From positions 1-41,267 of IMG/VR virus record IMGVR_UViG_3300049048_000044: a stretch of DNA of 41,267 bases; one strand, given 5' to 3'. Of this stretch, positions 28,072-36,512 are shown one piece after another. Positions within the stretch are counted from its first letter, which is position 1, and the number at the start of each line of letters is the position of its first letter. The DNA is from a virus. A program made the position numbers and the translations under genes. The notes under the pieces were generated by a model. That model made no database searches and was not told the DNA's origin. It saw only the letters and a program-made list of their open reading frames with translations.

Positions 28072-28594
28072 TCGCGCCAGGGCGGTGCTAGACGTGCCGT
28101 TCCAGCACCAGGGCCGCAACCCCGCCGTCGGGCTGGACTGCATCGGGCTGCTCGCGCACTCCTTCGCGGGCACGCCGTACGCCAGCCACGACGCCACCGA
28201 CTACGCCCCGGACCCGCACGACGGGCTGCTGGAGAGCCGCCTGCGCGCGGCGTTCGGCGAGCCGGTGTTCGTGTCGCCTGCGCGCGTGGCGGTGCCGCTG
28301 GACGTGCTGCAGCCGGGCGACGTGGTGGCGCTGCGCTACGAGCACGCCATCCGGCACGTCGGGCTCGTGGGCTCCATCGCCTACGGGCGCGAGACGCACC
28401 TGACGCTGATCCACACCGACAACATGGTCGGCCGCGTGGTCGAGCACCGCATCGATTTCAAGTGGGCGCGCCGCATCGCGCTCGTGTTCCGGCCGTTCTA
28501 TCCGGTCGGCCTTCTGTTGGCCGCAATCCCCGAGGGTGCCTTCATGACCAGTTTCGCGGGCGGCGGCTACAGCGACCCGGAGAAGATCGCTTGA
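28058..28594 (+). CDS. NlpC/P60 peptidase, GTA gp14-like tail-tip protein (178 aa)
   Basis: TTG start at 28058, overlapping the preceding gene by 14 bp; no better start is close. The catalytic Cys lies in V-G-L-D-C-I-G-L-L (C28), a likely catalytic His in R-H-V-G-L-V-G (H100), and a further His in L-I-H-T-D (H119). This is the pattern of NlpC/P60 endopeptidases that local phage tails use to open peptidoglycan at DNA entry. Its stop overlaps the TTG of the next gene. Confidence 0.83.
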   Translation: MSALDRARAVLDVPFQHQGRNPAVGLDCIGLLAHSFAGTPYASHDATDYAPDPHDGLLESRLRAAFGEPVFVSPARVAVPLDVLQPGDVVALRYEHAIRHVGLVGSIAYGRETHLTLIHTDNMVGRVVEHRIDFKWARRIALVFRPFYPVGLLLAAIPEGAFMTSFAGGGYSDPEKIA

Positions 28595-31500
28595 GCGGGT
28601 CCACGATTGGCGGCGTCGTCGGCGGAATCGTCGGCTTCTTCATCCCCGGCGTCGGCCCGCAGCTCGGCTTCATGATCGGCTCCGCCATCGGCGGCTACGT
28701 CGACCCGGTGAAGATCCAGGGGCCGCGGCTGTCCGATGCGTCGCGCCAGACCTCGCAGGACGGCGTGCCGATCCCGTTCGGCTACGGCACGTTTCCCACC
28801 GCGGGCAACGTGATCTGGACCGACCGGCTGATCGAGCGAAAGAAGACCAGCCGCCAGGGCAAGGGCGGGCCGAAGGTCACCGAATACACCTACACGCGCA
28901 GCTACGCGATCGGCATCTGCGAGGGCCCGATCGACGGCCTGCTGATGATCAAGCGCAACGGCAAGGTCGTGTACGACGCCCGCACCGCGCAGGACATCCC
29001 GGCCGCGATCCCGACGCCGGGCGGCGGCGGTCTGGCCGGCGAGGCGCTGCGCCGCGTGATCGCGTCCCTGAACGCCCAGCGGCAGGGCTTCCTCGGGAAG
29101 GCCACGATCTACCTCGGCGACGAGGACCAGCTGCCCGACGCGACCATCGAAGCCGTCGAAGGCGCGGGCAACGTCCCGGCGCACCGCGGCATGGCGTACA
29201 TGGTCGTGAAGGACGACGACCTCACGGACCTGCAGGGCGCGATCCCGCAGTTCGAGTTCGTGGTGGCGAAGAACGCGACCGAGACGGCGGCCGACACCAG
29301 CGAGCTCGTGCCGGGTCTCTACGGCCGTTTTGCGGACCAGGCGTTCCCGCTGGTCGACCCGGAGGCGAACTACACGTTCACGGGCAAGCGCGGCTCGTCG
29401 GCCACGTTCACGGCAGGCACCATCGCCGAGGTGCTGGCGCACTTCTCCGACTACTACGGCGTCACCCGGCCGGTCGAAACGTACCTGGGCTATTTCGCGC
29501 GGCAGACGATTCCCGGCGACATCGCGTTCTCCGCGATCGATACGCAGGAATCCGTGCTGAATAGCGAGTACCTGATCCTCGTCTACAACGAGCAGGAGCC
29601 CGACTTCTACGTCGACTCGGACCCCGCCAGCTTCTGCCCGATCATCCCCCGGCCCGCCGACGGCGAGATGTCGGCGCAGCGGTGGTGCGCGCGGACGGGC
29701 GAGCTCGTCTGGATGGCGAGCATTTTCCCGCCGCCATCGGGCTACCGCACCGGCTACAACAACTGCACGAACTACGCCCCGATCTCGGGCACGGGCAACT
29801 TCCCGAGCCTGATCGGCAGCGAGCCGGTCTACATCACGGTGCAGCGCAAGCGGTACGCGCCGACGTGGAGCCCGTCGCCGGGCTACGTCCCGATTCCGGA
29901 CGTGCCGGGCGCGTACGTCGGCCCGGACGGCGACATCGAGGTGCCCGTCACCTATGAATCCGTCACCGGCAGTTACAAGCTGCTGGCCCTGCCGGGTTCG
30001 TCGTTCAACACCTCCGCCGGCCCGCAGCGCCAATGGTGGGAGGTCGGCCCGGTCATCGAAGCGGACTCGGAGGACGACACCGAAGCCTTCTGGGAAGCGG
30101 CCTACGCCGAAGCCGTCGCGGACGGCACGCTGCCCGCGGGGTGGACCTACGGCAACGAGTACCCGGAGGACATCAGCCAGGTCTGGCGCGCGACGACGGC
30201 CGACACCAGTTCCCTCACGCTCGGCAGCACGCTGCTCTCGTCCATCGTCTCGGACCTGTGCGCGCGCGCCGGGCTCGCGGCCGACGAGGTGGACACCGCC
30301 GACCTGACGGACGTGGTGCGCGGCTACCGCGTGGCGTCCGAGGGCGGCGCGGATTCGATGATCGCGCCGCTGATGGGCTCGCACTTCTTCGACGTGGGCG
30401 AGTGGGACGGCAAGCTGCGGTTCGTGAAGCGGGGCGGGGCGCTGGCCTTCTCCATCGGAGCCGACGACCTCGCCGAGCGCGACGGCGACGCGGTGACGCT
30501 CGAGCGCGTGCAGGAGGCCGAACTGCTCCGCCGCGTGACGGTGGGCTACATCGACCCCGCGGCCGACTACGCGATCACCACGCAGAAGTGGGAGCGCCGT
30601 GCGGGCACGGTGGAGGCGAAGGGCGAGGCCACGTCCGAGGTGCCGCTGGTGCTGAGCGCCGACGAGGCCGCCCAGGTCGCCGAGAAGAAGGGCAAGATCG
30701 CTTGGAGCGAGACCGAGAAAGCCCTGTTCTCGCTGCCGGCGCTGAAGTGGGCGCGGCTCACGCCGACCGACGTCGGCACGCTCTACCTGCCCGACGGCGA
30801 CACCATGCGGATCCGCGTCGCCTCCCGTGAGGAGGACAGCGGCGCGCTGCTGGTTGAGGCGTCGCGCGACCGGCAGGCGGCCTACACCGGCACCGCGACC
30901 GGCACGCCGCCGATCCCGCCGTCGATCATCGACCCACCGCTGATCGGGCCGACCCTGCTCGCGGTGATGGACCTCCCGGTCCTGCGCGACGTGGACGACA
31001 AGCTGGGCGTGTACGTCGCCGTGGCCGGGCTGCTGGGCGGCTGGCGCGGCGCGACGCTGGAGATCAGCACCGACGCCGGCGTCAGCTACACCGAGGTCGC
31101 GGAACTGACCCGCAGCGCGACGATGGGCACGACCACCACGGCCCTGACCGCGTGGACGAGCTCCGAGTACCCGTCGCCGCAGTCGCTGACCGTGAAGCTG
31201 CCGGCCGCCCCCGAGTCGGTCGACTACGCCACGCTGCTGCGCTACGCCAATCGCGCCGCGGTGCAGCTGTCGAACGGGCAGTGGGAGGTGCTGCAGTACC
31301 AGACCGTGGTGTCGAACGGCAGCGGCTCCTACACGCTCTCGGGCCTGCTGCGGGGCCGATACAACACCACCCCCGGCGCCATCGCCGCGGGCGCGCGCTT
31401 CGTGCTGCTGGACGACACGGTGACCTTCATCGAACTGGAGGGCTACCTGCTCGGCCAGTCGGTGCTGGTCCGCGCCGTCCCGCTCGGCGTGGATCCCGAC

Positions 31501-32259
31501 ACGATCACCGGCACCGCGTTCTCGGTGGTCAACCCGAAGTCGCAGACCGAGTGGCCGGTGCATCGGGTGCGCTCCACCCGCGATGCCGGTGACCTGTTCA
31601 TCGAGTGGATCGGCCGCGCGCGGCTCGGCACCGACGACACGCCGCGGCACTCCCAGTATTTCGGGGGCTACCGGGTCACGATCACTGACGGCACGACCAC
31701 GAAGCACTTCGACACGCAGGCCCAGGCGTACGTCTACGCCTCGGCCGACCAGGTCGCCGACTTCGGGTCGGACACGTTCGACGCCACGATCACCGTCGCG
31801 CCGATCAACCTGCTGACCGGCGTGGGCACGGGCACCGGCGAGGCGCCCGACACGGGATCGCTCGCCAGCTGGACGCCGCTGTCCGGCGCGGCCGGCTGGT
31901 CGGTCTCGTCGGGCGTGATCACCTACGACCCGGTCGCGGGCGGCGCGGCGACGGCGCGGGTCGACTTCGACGGGCTGGTGCCGTTCCGCATGACCAACGC
32001 CTACCTGCCGCGCATGGACGCCTCCTGCGAGGTCAGCGCGGCCGGCGAATCGCTCGGCGCGGTCGGCGTGACCCTGTACGGGGCCACGGCAAGCGAGAAC
32101 GCCGGCTACACCGGCGGCACGCGCGTCGCCGCGGGCGTCTCGACCGTCACCAGCTACGCCTTCGCCTACACGATCCACCAGGCGGGCGTCTCGCTCGTCG
32201 CGTGGACGGACGGCACGAACCCCGTGTCCTTCTCCAACATCAGGTACTCGATCACATGA
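28591..32259 (+). CDS. Large tail-tip / host-specificity protein, GTA gp15- and J-like (1222 aa)
   Basis: TTG start at 28591, in the stop of the NlpC/P60 gene. The N-terminus is a Gly-rich hydrophobic segment (about residues 5-35), followed by G-Y-G-T-F-P-T-A-G-N-V-I-W and Y-T-Y-T-R-S-Y-A-I-G, the start typical of gp15/J central fibre proteins. The middle is a long hub region (with S-E-V-P-L-V-L-S-A-D-E-A near 690), then beta domains. The last 150 residues (S-L-A-S-W-T-P-L, etc.) look like a carbohydrate-binding or fibre end. It would form the tip that contacts the host. Confidence 0.88.
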   Translation: MSGSTIGGVVGGIVGFFIPGVGPQLGFMIGSAIGGYVDPVKIQGPRLSDASRQTSQDGVPIPFGYGTFPTAGNVIWTDRLIERKKTSRQGKGGPKVTEYTYTRSYAIGICEGPIDGLLMIKRNGKVVYDARTAQDIPAAIPTPGGGGLAGEALRRVIASLNAQRQGFLGKATIYLGDEDQLPDATIEAVEGAGNVPAHRGMAYMVVKDDDLTDLQGAIPQFEFVVAKNATETAADTSELVPGLYGRFADQAFPLVDPEANYTFTGKRGSSATFTAGTIAEVLAHFSDYYGVTRPVETYLGYFARQTIPGDIAFSAIDTQESVLNSEYLILVYNEQEPDFYVDSDPASFCPIIPRPADGEMSAQRWCARTGELVWMASIFPPPSGYRTGYNNCTNYAPISGTGNFPSLIGSEPVYITVQRKRYAPTWSPSPGYVPIPDVPGAYVGPDGDIEVPVTYESVTGSYKLLALPGSSFNTSAGPQRQWWEVGPVIEADSEDDTEAFWEAAYAEAVADGTLPAGWTYGNEYPEDISQVWRATTADTSSLTLGSTLLSSIVSDLCARAGLAADEVDTADLTDVVRGYRVASEGGADSMIAPLMGSHFFDVGEWDGKLRFVKRGGALAFSIGADDLAERDGDAVTLERVQEAELLRRVTVGYIDPAADYAITTQKWERRAGTVEAKGEATSEVPLVLSADEAAQVAEKKGKIAWSETEKALFSLPALKWARLTPTDVGTLYLPDGDTMRIRVASREEDSGALLVEASRDRQAAYTGTATGTPPIPPSIIDPPLIGPTLLAVMDLPVLRDVDDKLGVYVAVAGLLGGWRGATLEISTDAGVSYTEVAELTRSATMGTTTTALTAWTSSEYPSPQSLTVKLPAAPESVDYATLLRYANRAAVQLSNGQWEVLQYQTVVSNGSGSYTLSGLLRGRYNTTPGAIAAGARFVLLDDTVTFIELEGYLLGQSVLVRAVPLGVDPDTITGTAFSVVNPKSQTEWPVHRVRSTRDAGDLFIEWIGRARLGTDDTPRHSQYFGGYRVTITDGTTTKHFDTQAQAYVYASADQVADFGSDTFDATITVAPINLLTGVGTGTGEAPDTGSLASWTPLSGAAGWSVSSGVITYDPVAGGAATARVDFDGLVPFRMTNAYLPRMDASCEVSAAGESLGAVGVTLYGATASENAGYTGGTRVAAGVSTVTSYAFAYTIHQAGVSLVAWTDGTNPVSFSNIRYSIT

Positions 32260-33269
32260 CCACGCCACGGCTCGCGCTCGAGCAGATCCCCACCAACTCG
32301 CTGCAGCCCGGCACCGCGGTGAACGACGCGCTGCAGGTGCTGGACGCCACCGTGCAGCCCGTCGCGCAGGCCCTGACCGCCACTCCGCCGACCACGGTCG
32401 CGGGCGACGTGGGGAAGGTCTGGCTGATCGATGCGTCGGCGACCGGCGTGTGGGCAGGCAAGGACGGCCAGATCGCGCTCTGCACCGCGGCGGCGACGTG
32501 GCGCTACCTGACGCCCGGCACCGGCTGGCGCTACGACGTGGGCGGCACCATCTACCGCTACGCCGCGGGGCTGTGGACGGTGGCCCCCGTCGCCTTCACC
32601 GGCGGCAACCTGACCGCGGCGCTCAACGAAGCCAAGGGCGCAGACATCGCCTCGGCTGCCACGACCGACATCGGCGCAGCGACGGGTAACTTCGTCCACA
32701 TCACCGGCACCACGACGATCACCGCGCTGGGGACGGTGCAGGCCGGAACGCGGCGCGTGGTCCGCTTCGCCGGCGCGCTGACGCTCACGCACAACGCGAC
32801 GAGCCTGATCCTGCCGACCGGCGCGAACATCACCACCGCGGCAAACGACACCGCGGTTTTCGTCTCCGAGGGCTCCGGCAACTGGCGGTGCGTGGGCTAC
32901 CAGCGCGCGAACGGACAGGCGCTGGCAGCTGCGGCGGCGACGCTGCCGATCACCGCCCTGTCCATTGCCTCGGGCGTGGTGAACATCGACCTGTCGCTGG
33001 GCCGGCACTTCACCCTGTCCCTCACGTCGAACGTCACGTCGATCACGTTCACGAACCTGCCGGCCTCGGGCTTCGCCGCGGAGTTCTCGCTGCGGATCGT
33101 GCAGGACGCCACCGGCGGCCGTACCGTCGCGCTCCCGTCCTCGTTCAAGGCCACCGGAGGCTCGGATACCGCCGTCGCCTCTGCGGCCAACGCGGTGACC
33201 CTGCTCACGGCCGTGACCTTCTCGCAGGGCACGACCTGGACCTACGCGATGCAGGACGTGGCCGCATGA
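32256..33269 (+). CDS. DUF2793-containing tail protein (337 aa)
   Basis: ATG in the stop of the J-like gene. Residues about 1-115 match the DUF2793 pattern (L-P/A-L-E-Q-I-P, A-V-N-D-A-L-Q-V-L-D-A, then G-K-D-G-Q-I-A-L and W-R-Y-L-T-P-G-T-G-W). The rest is Thr/Ala/Ser-rich and all beta, as in fibres. It follows the central tip protein and is therefore probably a tail fibre or accessory fibre. Receptor unknown. Confidence 0.78.
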   Translation: MTTPRLALEQIPTNSLQPGTAVNDALQVLDATVQPVAQALTATPPTTVAGDVGKVWLIDASATGVWAGKDGQIALCTAAATWRYLTPGTGWRYDVGGTIYRYAAGLWTVAPVAFTGGNLTAALNEAKGADIASAATTDIGAATGNFVHITGTTTITALGTVQAGTRRVVRFAGALTLTHNATSLILPTGANITTAANDTAVFVSEGSGNWRCVGYQRANGQALAAAAATLPITALSIASGVVNIDLSLGRHFTLSLTSNVTSITFTNLPASGFAAEFSLRIVQDATGGRTVALPSSFKATGGSDTAVASAANAVTLLTAVTFSQGTTWTYAMQDVAA

Positions 33270-33958
33270 TGCTCCTCGGCATGATGGGCGCGAACGCGGC
33301 AGCCGGCGGAGGCGGCTCTGGCCCCGTAGTGCTGTCCAGCGTGACCGGCGAGGCCAGCAGCGGGAGCACGGTCCCGGTGGTGATCCAGCCGGTGAACGCA
33401 GGCGACCTCCTGGTCTGCGTCTACGGCAACGCGCGCCCCCGCGGATTCGGGACGACGGCCGGCTGGACGAACGCACTTGCCGAGACGACTGTGCGCCCTT
33501 GCATGGCTATCGCCCACCGCATCGCGGACGGCACGGAGGCGGGCACCACCGTGAACTTCGCCCTGTCCGGCACGACGTCGCCGGGCGCTGTCGCGCTGGT
33601 GTTCCGCGTACAGGCGGGCACCTTCAATACCTCGTCGCCCGTGGAAGCGATAGGCGCGGCCAGCGGGTCGTCACTTGCCCCCAACTCGCCCAACCTCTCG
33701 CCCTCGTGGGGCAGCGGCACGCACCGCTGGTTTGCCGCGTCGCTGTTCTCCAAGACGGACAACGCGCAGTCGGTCACGAGCTGGCCCTACACGGACAACC
33801 AGACGACAGCAGCCCACAGCGGAGCCGCTGGCGCGGGCATCCCGATCATTGCCCTGTGCGGGCAGACCATCACCGGAGCGTCCAGCGACCCGGCGGCCTT
33901 CGGCATCGGCTTCACGTCCGACTGGATCGCGCAAACCTTCGCCGTGCGCGGCGCGTAG
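33266..33958 (+). CDS. Distal tail fibre / receptor-binding candidate (230 aa)
   Basis: ATG-ATG at 33266 overlaps the preceding stop. A short Gly-rich start (A-A-A-G-G-G-G-S-G) links to one all-beta domain (residues about 25-228) with the look of a lectin or jelly-roll fold (V-N-A-G-D-L-L-V-C-V-Y, A-V-A-L-V-F-R-V). Last gene of the late operon, next to the fibre gene, where variable receptor-binding proteins are usual. No family can be named with certainty. Confidence 0.68.
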   Translation: MMLLGMMGANAAAGGGGSGPVVLSSVTGEASSGSTVPVVIQPVNAGDLLVCVYGNARPRGFGTTAGWTNALAETTVRPCMAIAHRIADGTEAGTTVNFALSGTTSPGAVALVFRVQAGTFNTSSPVEAIGAASGSSLAPNSPNLSPSWGSGTHRWFAASLFSKTDNAQSVTSWPYTDNQTTAAHSGAAGAGIPIIALCGQTITGASSDPAAFGIGFTSDWIAQTFAVRGA

Positions 33959-34025
33959 GACTTCCCCGACACCCGCGGCCGGCACCGGCTGATAGCCGCG
34001 CCCCACGACACGCGGCAACCTAGCA

Positions 34026-34101
34026 ACGCCCCGGCCGGCTCGGCCCACTGACGCAGGATGGACGCCTGCCGAGTCCGCCGTAGTCCAGCCGGCCGGGGCG
34101 T
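34026..34101. repeat. 15-bp perfect inverted repeat with inner hairpin
   Basis: ACGCCCCGGCCGGCT (34026-34040) is the exact reverse complement of 34087-34101. The 46-nt interior contains its own hairpin, GCAGG/CCTGC. The whole could form a branched RNA or DNA structure. It lies 67 bp after the last late gene. The following bases are CCAAAATTA, not a T-run, so simple termination on the plus strand is not clear. It may be a late-operon end structure, or a DNA-level element of attP. Confidence 0.6.
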
Positions 34102-34225
34102 CCAAAATTAGTAGGGCTGCTAATGCAGGATCAACGGCTTAGCCGCGCTTTCGCCTCCGTGTTTTGGACTGGCTGCGCTCCCTGAAAGTTAGCCGCGGCA
34201 AGGCGTCTAGGCCGATGCGGACCGC

Positions 34226-34273
34226 AGACTGTTAATCAGGGGGTCGTTGGTTCGAGTCCAACTTCGGGCGCCA
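34226..34273 (+). other. attP: attP core: 3' half of tRNA-Asn(GTT)
   Basis: The sequence has the anticodon loop CTGTTAA (anticodon GTT), a variable region, a perfect T-arm (GTTGG-TTCGAGT-CCAAC), then the 3' acceptor strand TTCGGGC, a discriminator base and CCA. No 5' acceptor or D-arm is present upstream, so it is a partial gene. Phages of this type integrate in tRNA genes and restore the 3' end from their own attP. The integrase gene begins 89 bp away. The exact crossover segment cannot be fixed without the host sequence. Confidence 0.85.
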
Positions 34274-34290
34274 GAATTAGGCTGTAAAAC

Positions 34291-34320
34291 AAGGGCTCGC
34301 AGCGATGCGGGCCTTTGTCG
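34291..34320. terminator. Terminator between attP core and integrase
   Basis: AAGGGCTCGC (34291-34300), 6-nt loop, GCGGGCCTTT (34307-34316): a 10-bp stem with two G-U pairs, followed by GTCG. On the minus strand it ends in AAGGCCC preceded by ACAAAGG, so it may work in both directions. After integration it would lie just downstream of the restored tRNA-Asn and could act as its terminator. Confidence 0.6.
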
Positions 34321-34361
34321 TTCCCGTCCCCCGTGTCCAATACTCCGGGGGCTGTCCAAAA

Positions 34362-35342
34362 TTACCGGACCGGCTTCACACGTTCCGCCTTCGCCCGGTA
34401 GTGCCGCTTCGTGACCTTCGGGTCGGCGTGGGCGAGCAGGGCGGTCGCATCCGCCTCCGAAACGTCGCTGCCAGCCTTCCTGCGGAGGTCGTGGAGGCGC
34501 ACGTCCTCAATCCCTGCACGATCCCGAGCCACGCGCCACAGCGCGCGCAGGCCGCTCGGCGTGTACGGTCCCGGCCCCCTCGCGGCGTGCCTGCCCTTCG
34601 GGCTGCTCTCGAACAGGTACTCGCGCCCGAACCGGCGCCACAGCCTGCGAGCCTCCGCGACAACCTCCTTTAGTTCGTCCGACCACAGCACCACCCGCCG
34701 GGCTCCGGTCTTACCCGCCTGGTAGTGGATGCCCTCGTCGTCCATGTCCGCCAGCCGCACGCGCAGAACGTCGCCCTGCCGCATCCCGGTCAGGTAGGCG
34801 AAGCGCATGATGCAGGCCAGCTTCGGGCTCGCCTGTGCGACCAGCGCGGCCAGTTCGGCGTCCGTCACGTACCGCTGGCGGGGCTTCTCCTCGTTGCGGT
34901 ACTGCAAGCCCTTCGCCGGGTCGTCGCCCTTGAAGGCGCCGATCCTGCGGGCGTGGGAGTAGGTAGCCGACAGCAGCGCGCGGTCGCGGTTCGCCTGCAC
35001 GTTGCCCTTGCGGGTCAGGTACTCGTAGACGTGCTCCGGCTGCACTTCCTCCAGCCCCATGTGACCGAATACTGCCGCGAGGTTCTCGGCGCTGCGCCGG
35101 TAGCCTTCGATGGTCGCCGGGCTCAGGCGCGCCGCCGAGGATTCGAGGTAATGCGACACGGCATCGCGCACCGTCCGCACGGTGGGCTTCGTGCCGACGA
35201 ACGCCGCGTAGCGGATCAGCGCCGGCCCGTATTCCTTCCCCAGCGGATGCCAGGTGCCGTCAGGCGCGACGAAGTAGTAGGCCCCGCGCCGCTGGTACAT
35301 CGACCGCGGCAGGTGACGGTTGTGCTTACGCGGGCGGCCCAT
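34362..35342 (-). CDS. int: Tyrosine integrase (326 aa)
   Basis: The full catalytic set is visible: R188 (T-G-M-R-Q-G-D), K211, H284 and R287 (L-H-D-L-R), H305 (L-A-H-A) and nucleophile Y315 (K-R-H-Y). The N-terminal 60 residues include an arm-binding-like domain with K-H-N-R-H-L-P, and about 65-150 is the SAM-like core-binding domain. The gene ends 89 bp from the tRNA-Asn core, transcribed towards it. It is last in the leftward operon and overlaps the upstream gene by 17 bp, so in the lytic cycle it would be made from PL. Confidence 0.95.
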   Translation of the reverse strand: MGRPRKHNRHLPRSMYQRRGAYYFVAPDGTWHPLGKEYGPALIRYAAFVGTKPTVRTVRDAVSHYLESSAARLSPATIEGYRRSAENLAAVFGHMGLEEVQPEHVYEYLTRKGNVQANRDRALLSATYSHARRIGAFKGDDPAKGLQYRNEEKPRQRYVTDAELAALVAQASPKLACIMRFAYLTGMRQGDVLRVRLADMDDEGIHYQAGKTGARRVVLWSDELKEVVAEARRLWRRFGREYLFESSPKGRHAARGPGPYTPSGLRALWRVARDRAGIEDVRLHDLRRKAGSDVSEADATALLAHADPKVTKRHYRAKAERVKPVR

Positions 35343-35568
35343 CTTCGCGGACCTCCAGTTTCAGGAGCGGCTCGCCGTTCACGCTCATATCTACGTCCGT
35401 GATGCCGTCATCGGTCCACACCAGGGTCAGCTCGGGGTCAGGCTCCACTTCGCCGCGCGCGAAGTCGTAGAGGTCGAGCGCGTATTCAATCTCGCGCAGC
35501 ATGGAGGCCCGCCGCTCCAGCGGAACAGCGAGCATGTCGGCCACCGTGCGGATGCGATAGCTGGTCAT
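35326..35568 (-). CDS. Hypothetical protein upstream of integrase (80 aa)
   Basis: ATG at 35568 in the DUF4224 stop (ATGA). Helix (V-A-D-M-L-A-V-P-L-E-R-R-A-S-M-L) then acidic beta part (L-T-L-V-W-T-D-D-G-I-T-D-V-D). It overlaps int by 17 bp. The trio DUF4224, this gene and integrase is close-set. It could help excision, but there is no DNA-binding motif to show it. Confidence 0.62.
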   Translation of the reverse strand: MTSYRIRTVADMLAVPLERRASMLREIEYALDLYDFARGEVEPDPELTLVWTDDGITDVDMSVNGEPLLKLEVREDGPPA

Positions 35569-35783
35569 GCGGCCTTCCCACTGATCCCACTCCAGTTCGG
35601 CGTGCTCGGGCCTCGTGCGGGCCGCGTTGCGGTCGTGACGGCTGCGCGCTCGACCAGCGGGCGCCCGGCGCCGTTCGGCCGGAACGGTACGCCCATCGCG
35701 GCCAGTTTGCGGCACTGTGCGGACCATCGCTTGCGGTCGGTCAGATCCTCGACCTCGTCGGGGGATAGCCACAGGTCAGCCAT
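35565..35783 (-). CDS. DUF4224 protein, possible excisionase (72 aa)
   Basis: The N-terminal half fits DUF4224: L-W-L-S-P-D-E-V-E-D-L-T, K-R-W-S-A-Q-C-R-K-L, and F-R-P-N-G-A-G-R-P-L-V. This small domain looks like a winged-helix reader and is found directly upstream of tyrosine integrases in many proteobacterial prophages, which suggests an excisionase or directionality role (inference from context). It overlaps the preceding gene by 8 bp. Confidence 0.82.
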   Translation of the reverse strand: MADLWLSPDEVEDLTDRKRWSAQCRKLAAMGVPFRPNGAGRPLVERAAVTTATRPARGPSTPNWSGISGKAA

Positions 35784-35955
35784 CGCGCACCTCGTCGTCG
35801 GTGGGGGTGGGGTGGGTCATGCGGGAGCAGAGCAGCGTCCACGCCACCATGCCTGCCAGCCACGCGACAAAGCGCATCAGGGGGTCGCCCTCCATCCAGA
35901 TTGCGACGGTGACGATCACTCCGATGGCGAAGGAGGGTATGGATGCTCCGCTCAC
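35776..35955 (-). CDS. Small two-pass membrane protein (59 aa)
   Basis: I use the GTG at 35955, in the upstream stop (GTGA). Two hydrophobic stretches (about residues 5-20 and 26-42) are followed by a polar acidic tail. No family recognised. Its position among accessory leftward genes points to an early host- or envelope-related role, unproven. Confidence 0.6.
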   Translation of the reverse strand: MSGASIPSFAIGVIVTVAIWMEGDPLMRFVAWLAGMVAWTLLCSRMTHPTPTDDEVRDG

Positions 35956-36512
35956 GATTCCCGCCCCTCGCCCCGCAGCAGGGCGCGCAGAACCTCGCGT
36001 ATCCGCCATGCGTCGAGGCGGTACTTGCTGGCGGACTGGTCAAAGCCCTTCGCTTCGCACTCGTTGGCGAAGTCCTCCCATTCCTGCGCCAGCGCCTTCA
36101 CGCCCGCCACGACCGCCTCAAGCTCCGCCACGCGGCGCTCTGCGGCCTGCGCTTGCTCGCGCATGGCGAGCACCTGCTGTTGCAAGGCGGCCCGTGCGTT
36201 CTCGGCGGCCTCGGCCCGGTACTCTGCGGCCTCCCTGGCGGTGCGCTCGGCTTCTGCCCTGACGTGCTGCTCGCTGGCCTCTCGCTGGAAGCTCGCCGCC
36301 ATAGCTCGCAGCGACTCGCGGGCAGTCTGCGCCTCTCGATAATCCTCCTCCCGCACTAGCGGCACGACTTCGCCGCCCAGATGGCCCGCCATTGTCCGAA
36401 CCGTTGCCTCCGCTGGGCTGCACGCGCCGTGGTCGCTCTGGACGCTCTGCCAATCTCCGGCCGCGTCGGAGCGAAGCAGGAGCCACGCTACCGGCTTGAT
36501 CGTCTCGATCAT
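35952..36512 (-). CDS. Coiled-coil protein (186 aa)
   Basis: The N-terminal 55 residues form a small mixed domain (P-V-A-W-L-L-L-R, then E-V-V-P-L-V-R-E-E-D). Residues about 60-150 are a continuous Ala/Glu/Arg-rich coiled coil. The C-terminus has a helical segment with W-E-D-F-A-N-E-C. It is like other phage early coiled-coil proteins whose function is not known. ATGA overlap with the upstream gene. Confidence 0.68.
   Translation of the reverse strand: MIETIKPVAWLLLRSDAAGDWQSVQSDHGACSPAEATVRTMAGHLGGEVVPLVREEDYREAQTARESLRAMAASFQREASEQHVRAEAERTAREAAEYRAEAAENARAALQQQVLAMREQAQAAERRVAELEAVVAGVKALAQEWEDFANECEAKGFDQSASKYRLDAWRIREVLRALLRGEGRES

Larger units (their letters stand above)
33959..34361. 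other. 403-bp attachment and control region
   Basis: No gene. It contains a 15-bp perfect inverted repeat, four GTCCAAAA-type repeats around the attachment core, two TTAGCCGCG repeats, the tRNA-Asn-like core and a terminator between the late operon and the integrase; all are described as separate entries. Compact order is typical of an attP with arm sites. Confidence 0.75.
34100..34364. promoter_or_regulatory. Putative integrase arm-type and Xis-type repeats
   Basis: GTCCAAAATTA occurs exactly at 34100-34110 and 34354-34364, on each side of the core; GTCCAAAA occurs inverted at 34162-34169, and GTCCAATA at 34335-34342. TTAGCCGCG occurs at 34139-34147 and 34189-34197, 50 bp apart. In lambda-type sites, integrase binds arm repeats on both sides of the core and Xis binds direct repeats on one side. 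That interpretation is inference; the repeats are seen directly. Confidence 0.55.

Noticed and set aside
28567-32268. A 1233-residue open frame on the minus strand opposite the tail-tip gene
   Set aside because: It mirrors the high-GC third-position bias of the gp15/J-like gene. It is Arg/Ala/Gly-rich without domains, while the plus-strand frame shows family motifs and coupled start and stop.
34200-34273. Complete tRNA-Asn gene
   Set aside because: Only the anticodon loop, T-arm and 3' acceptor are present; no matching 5' acceptor strand and no D-arm upstream. It is an attachment core.
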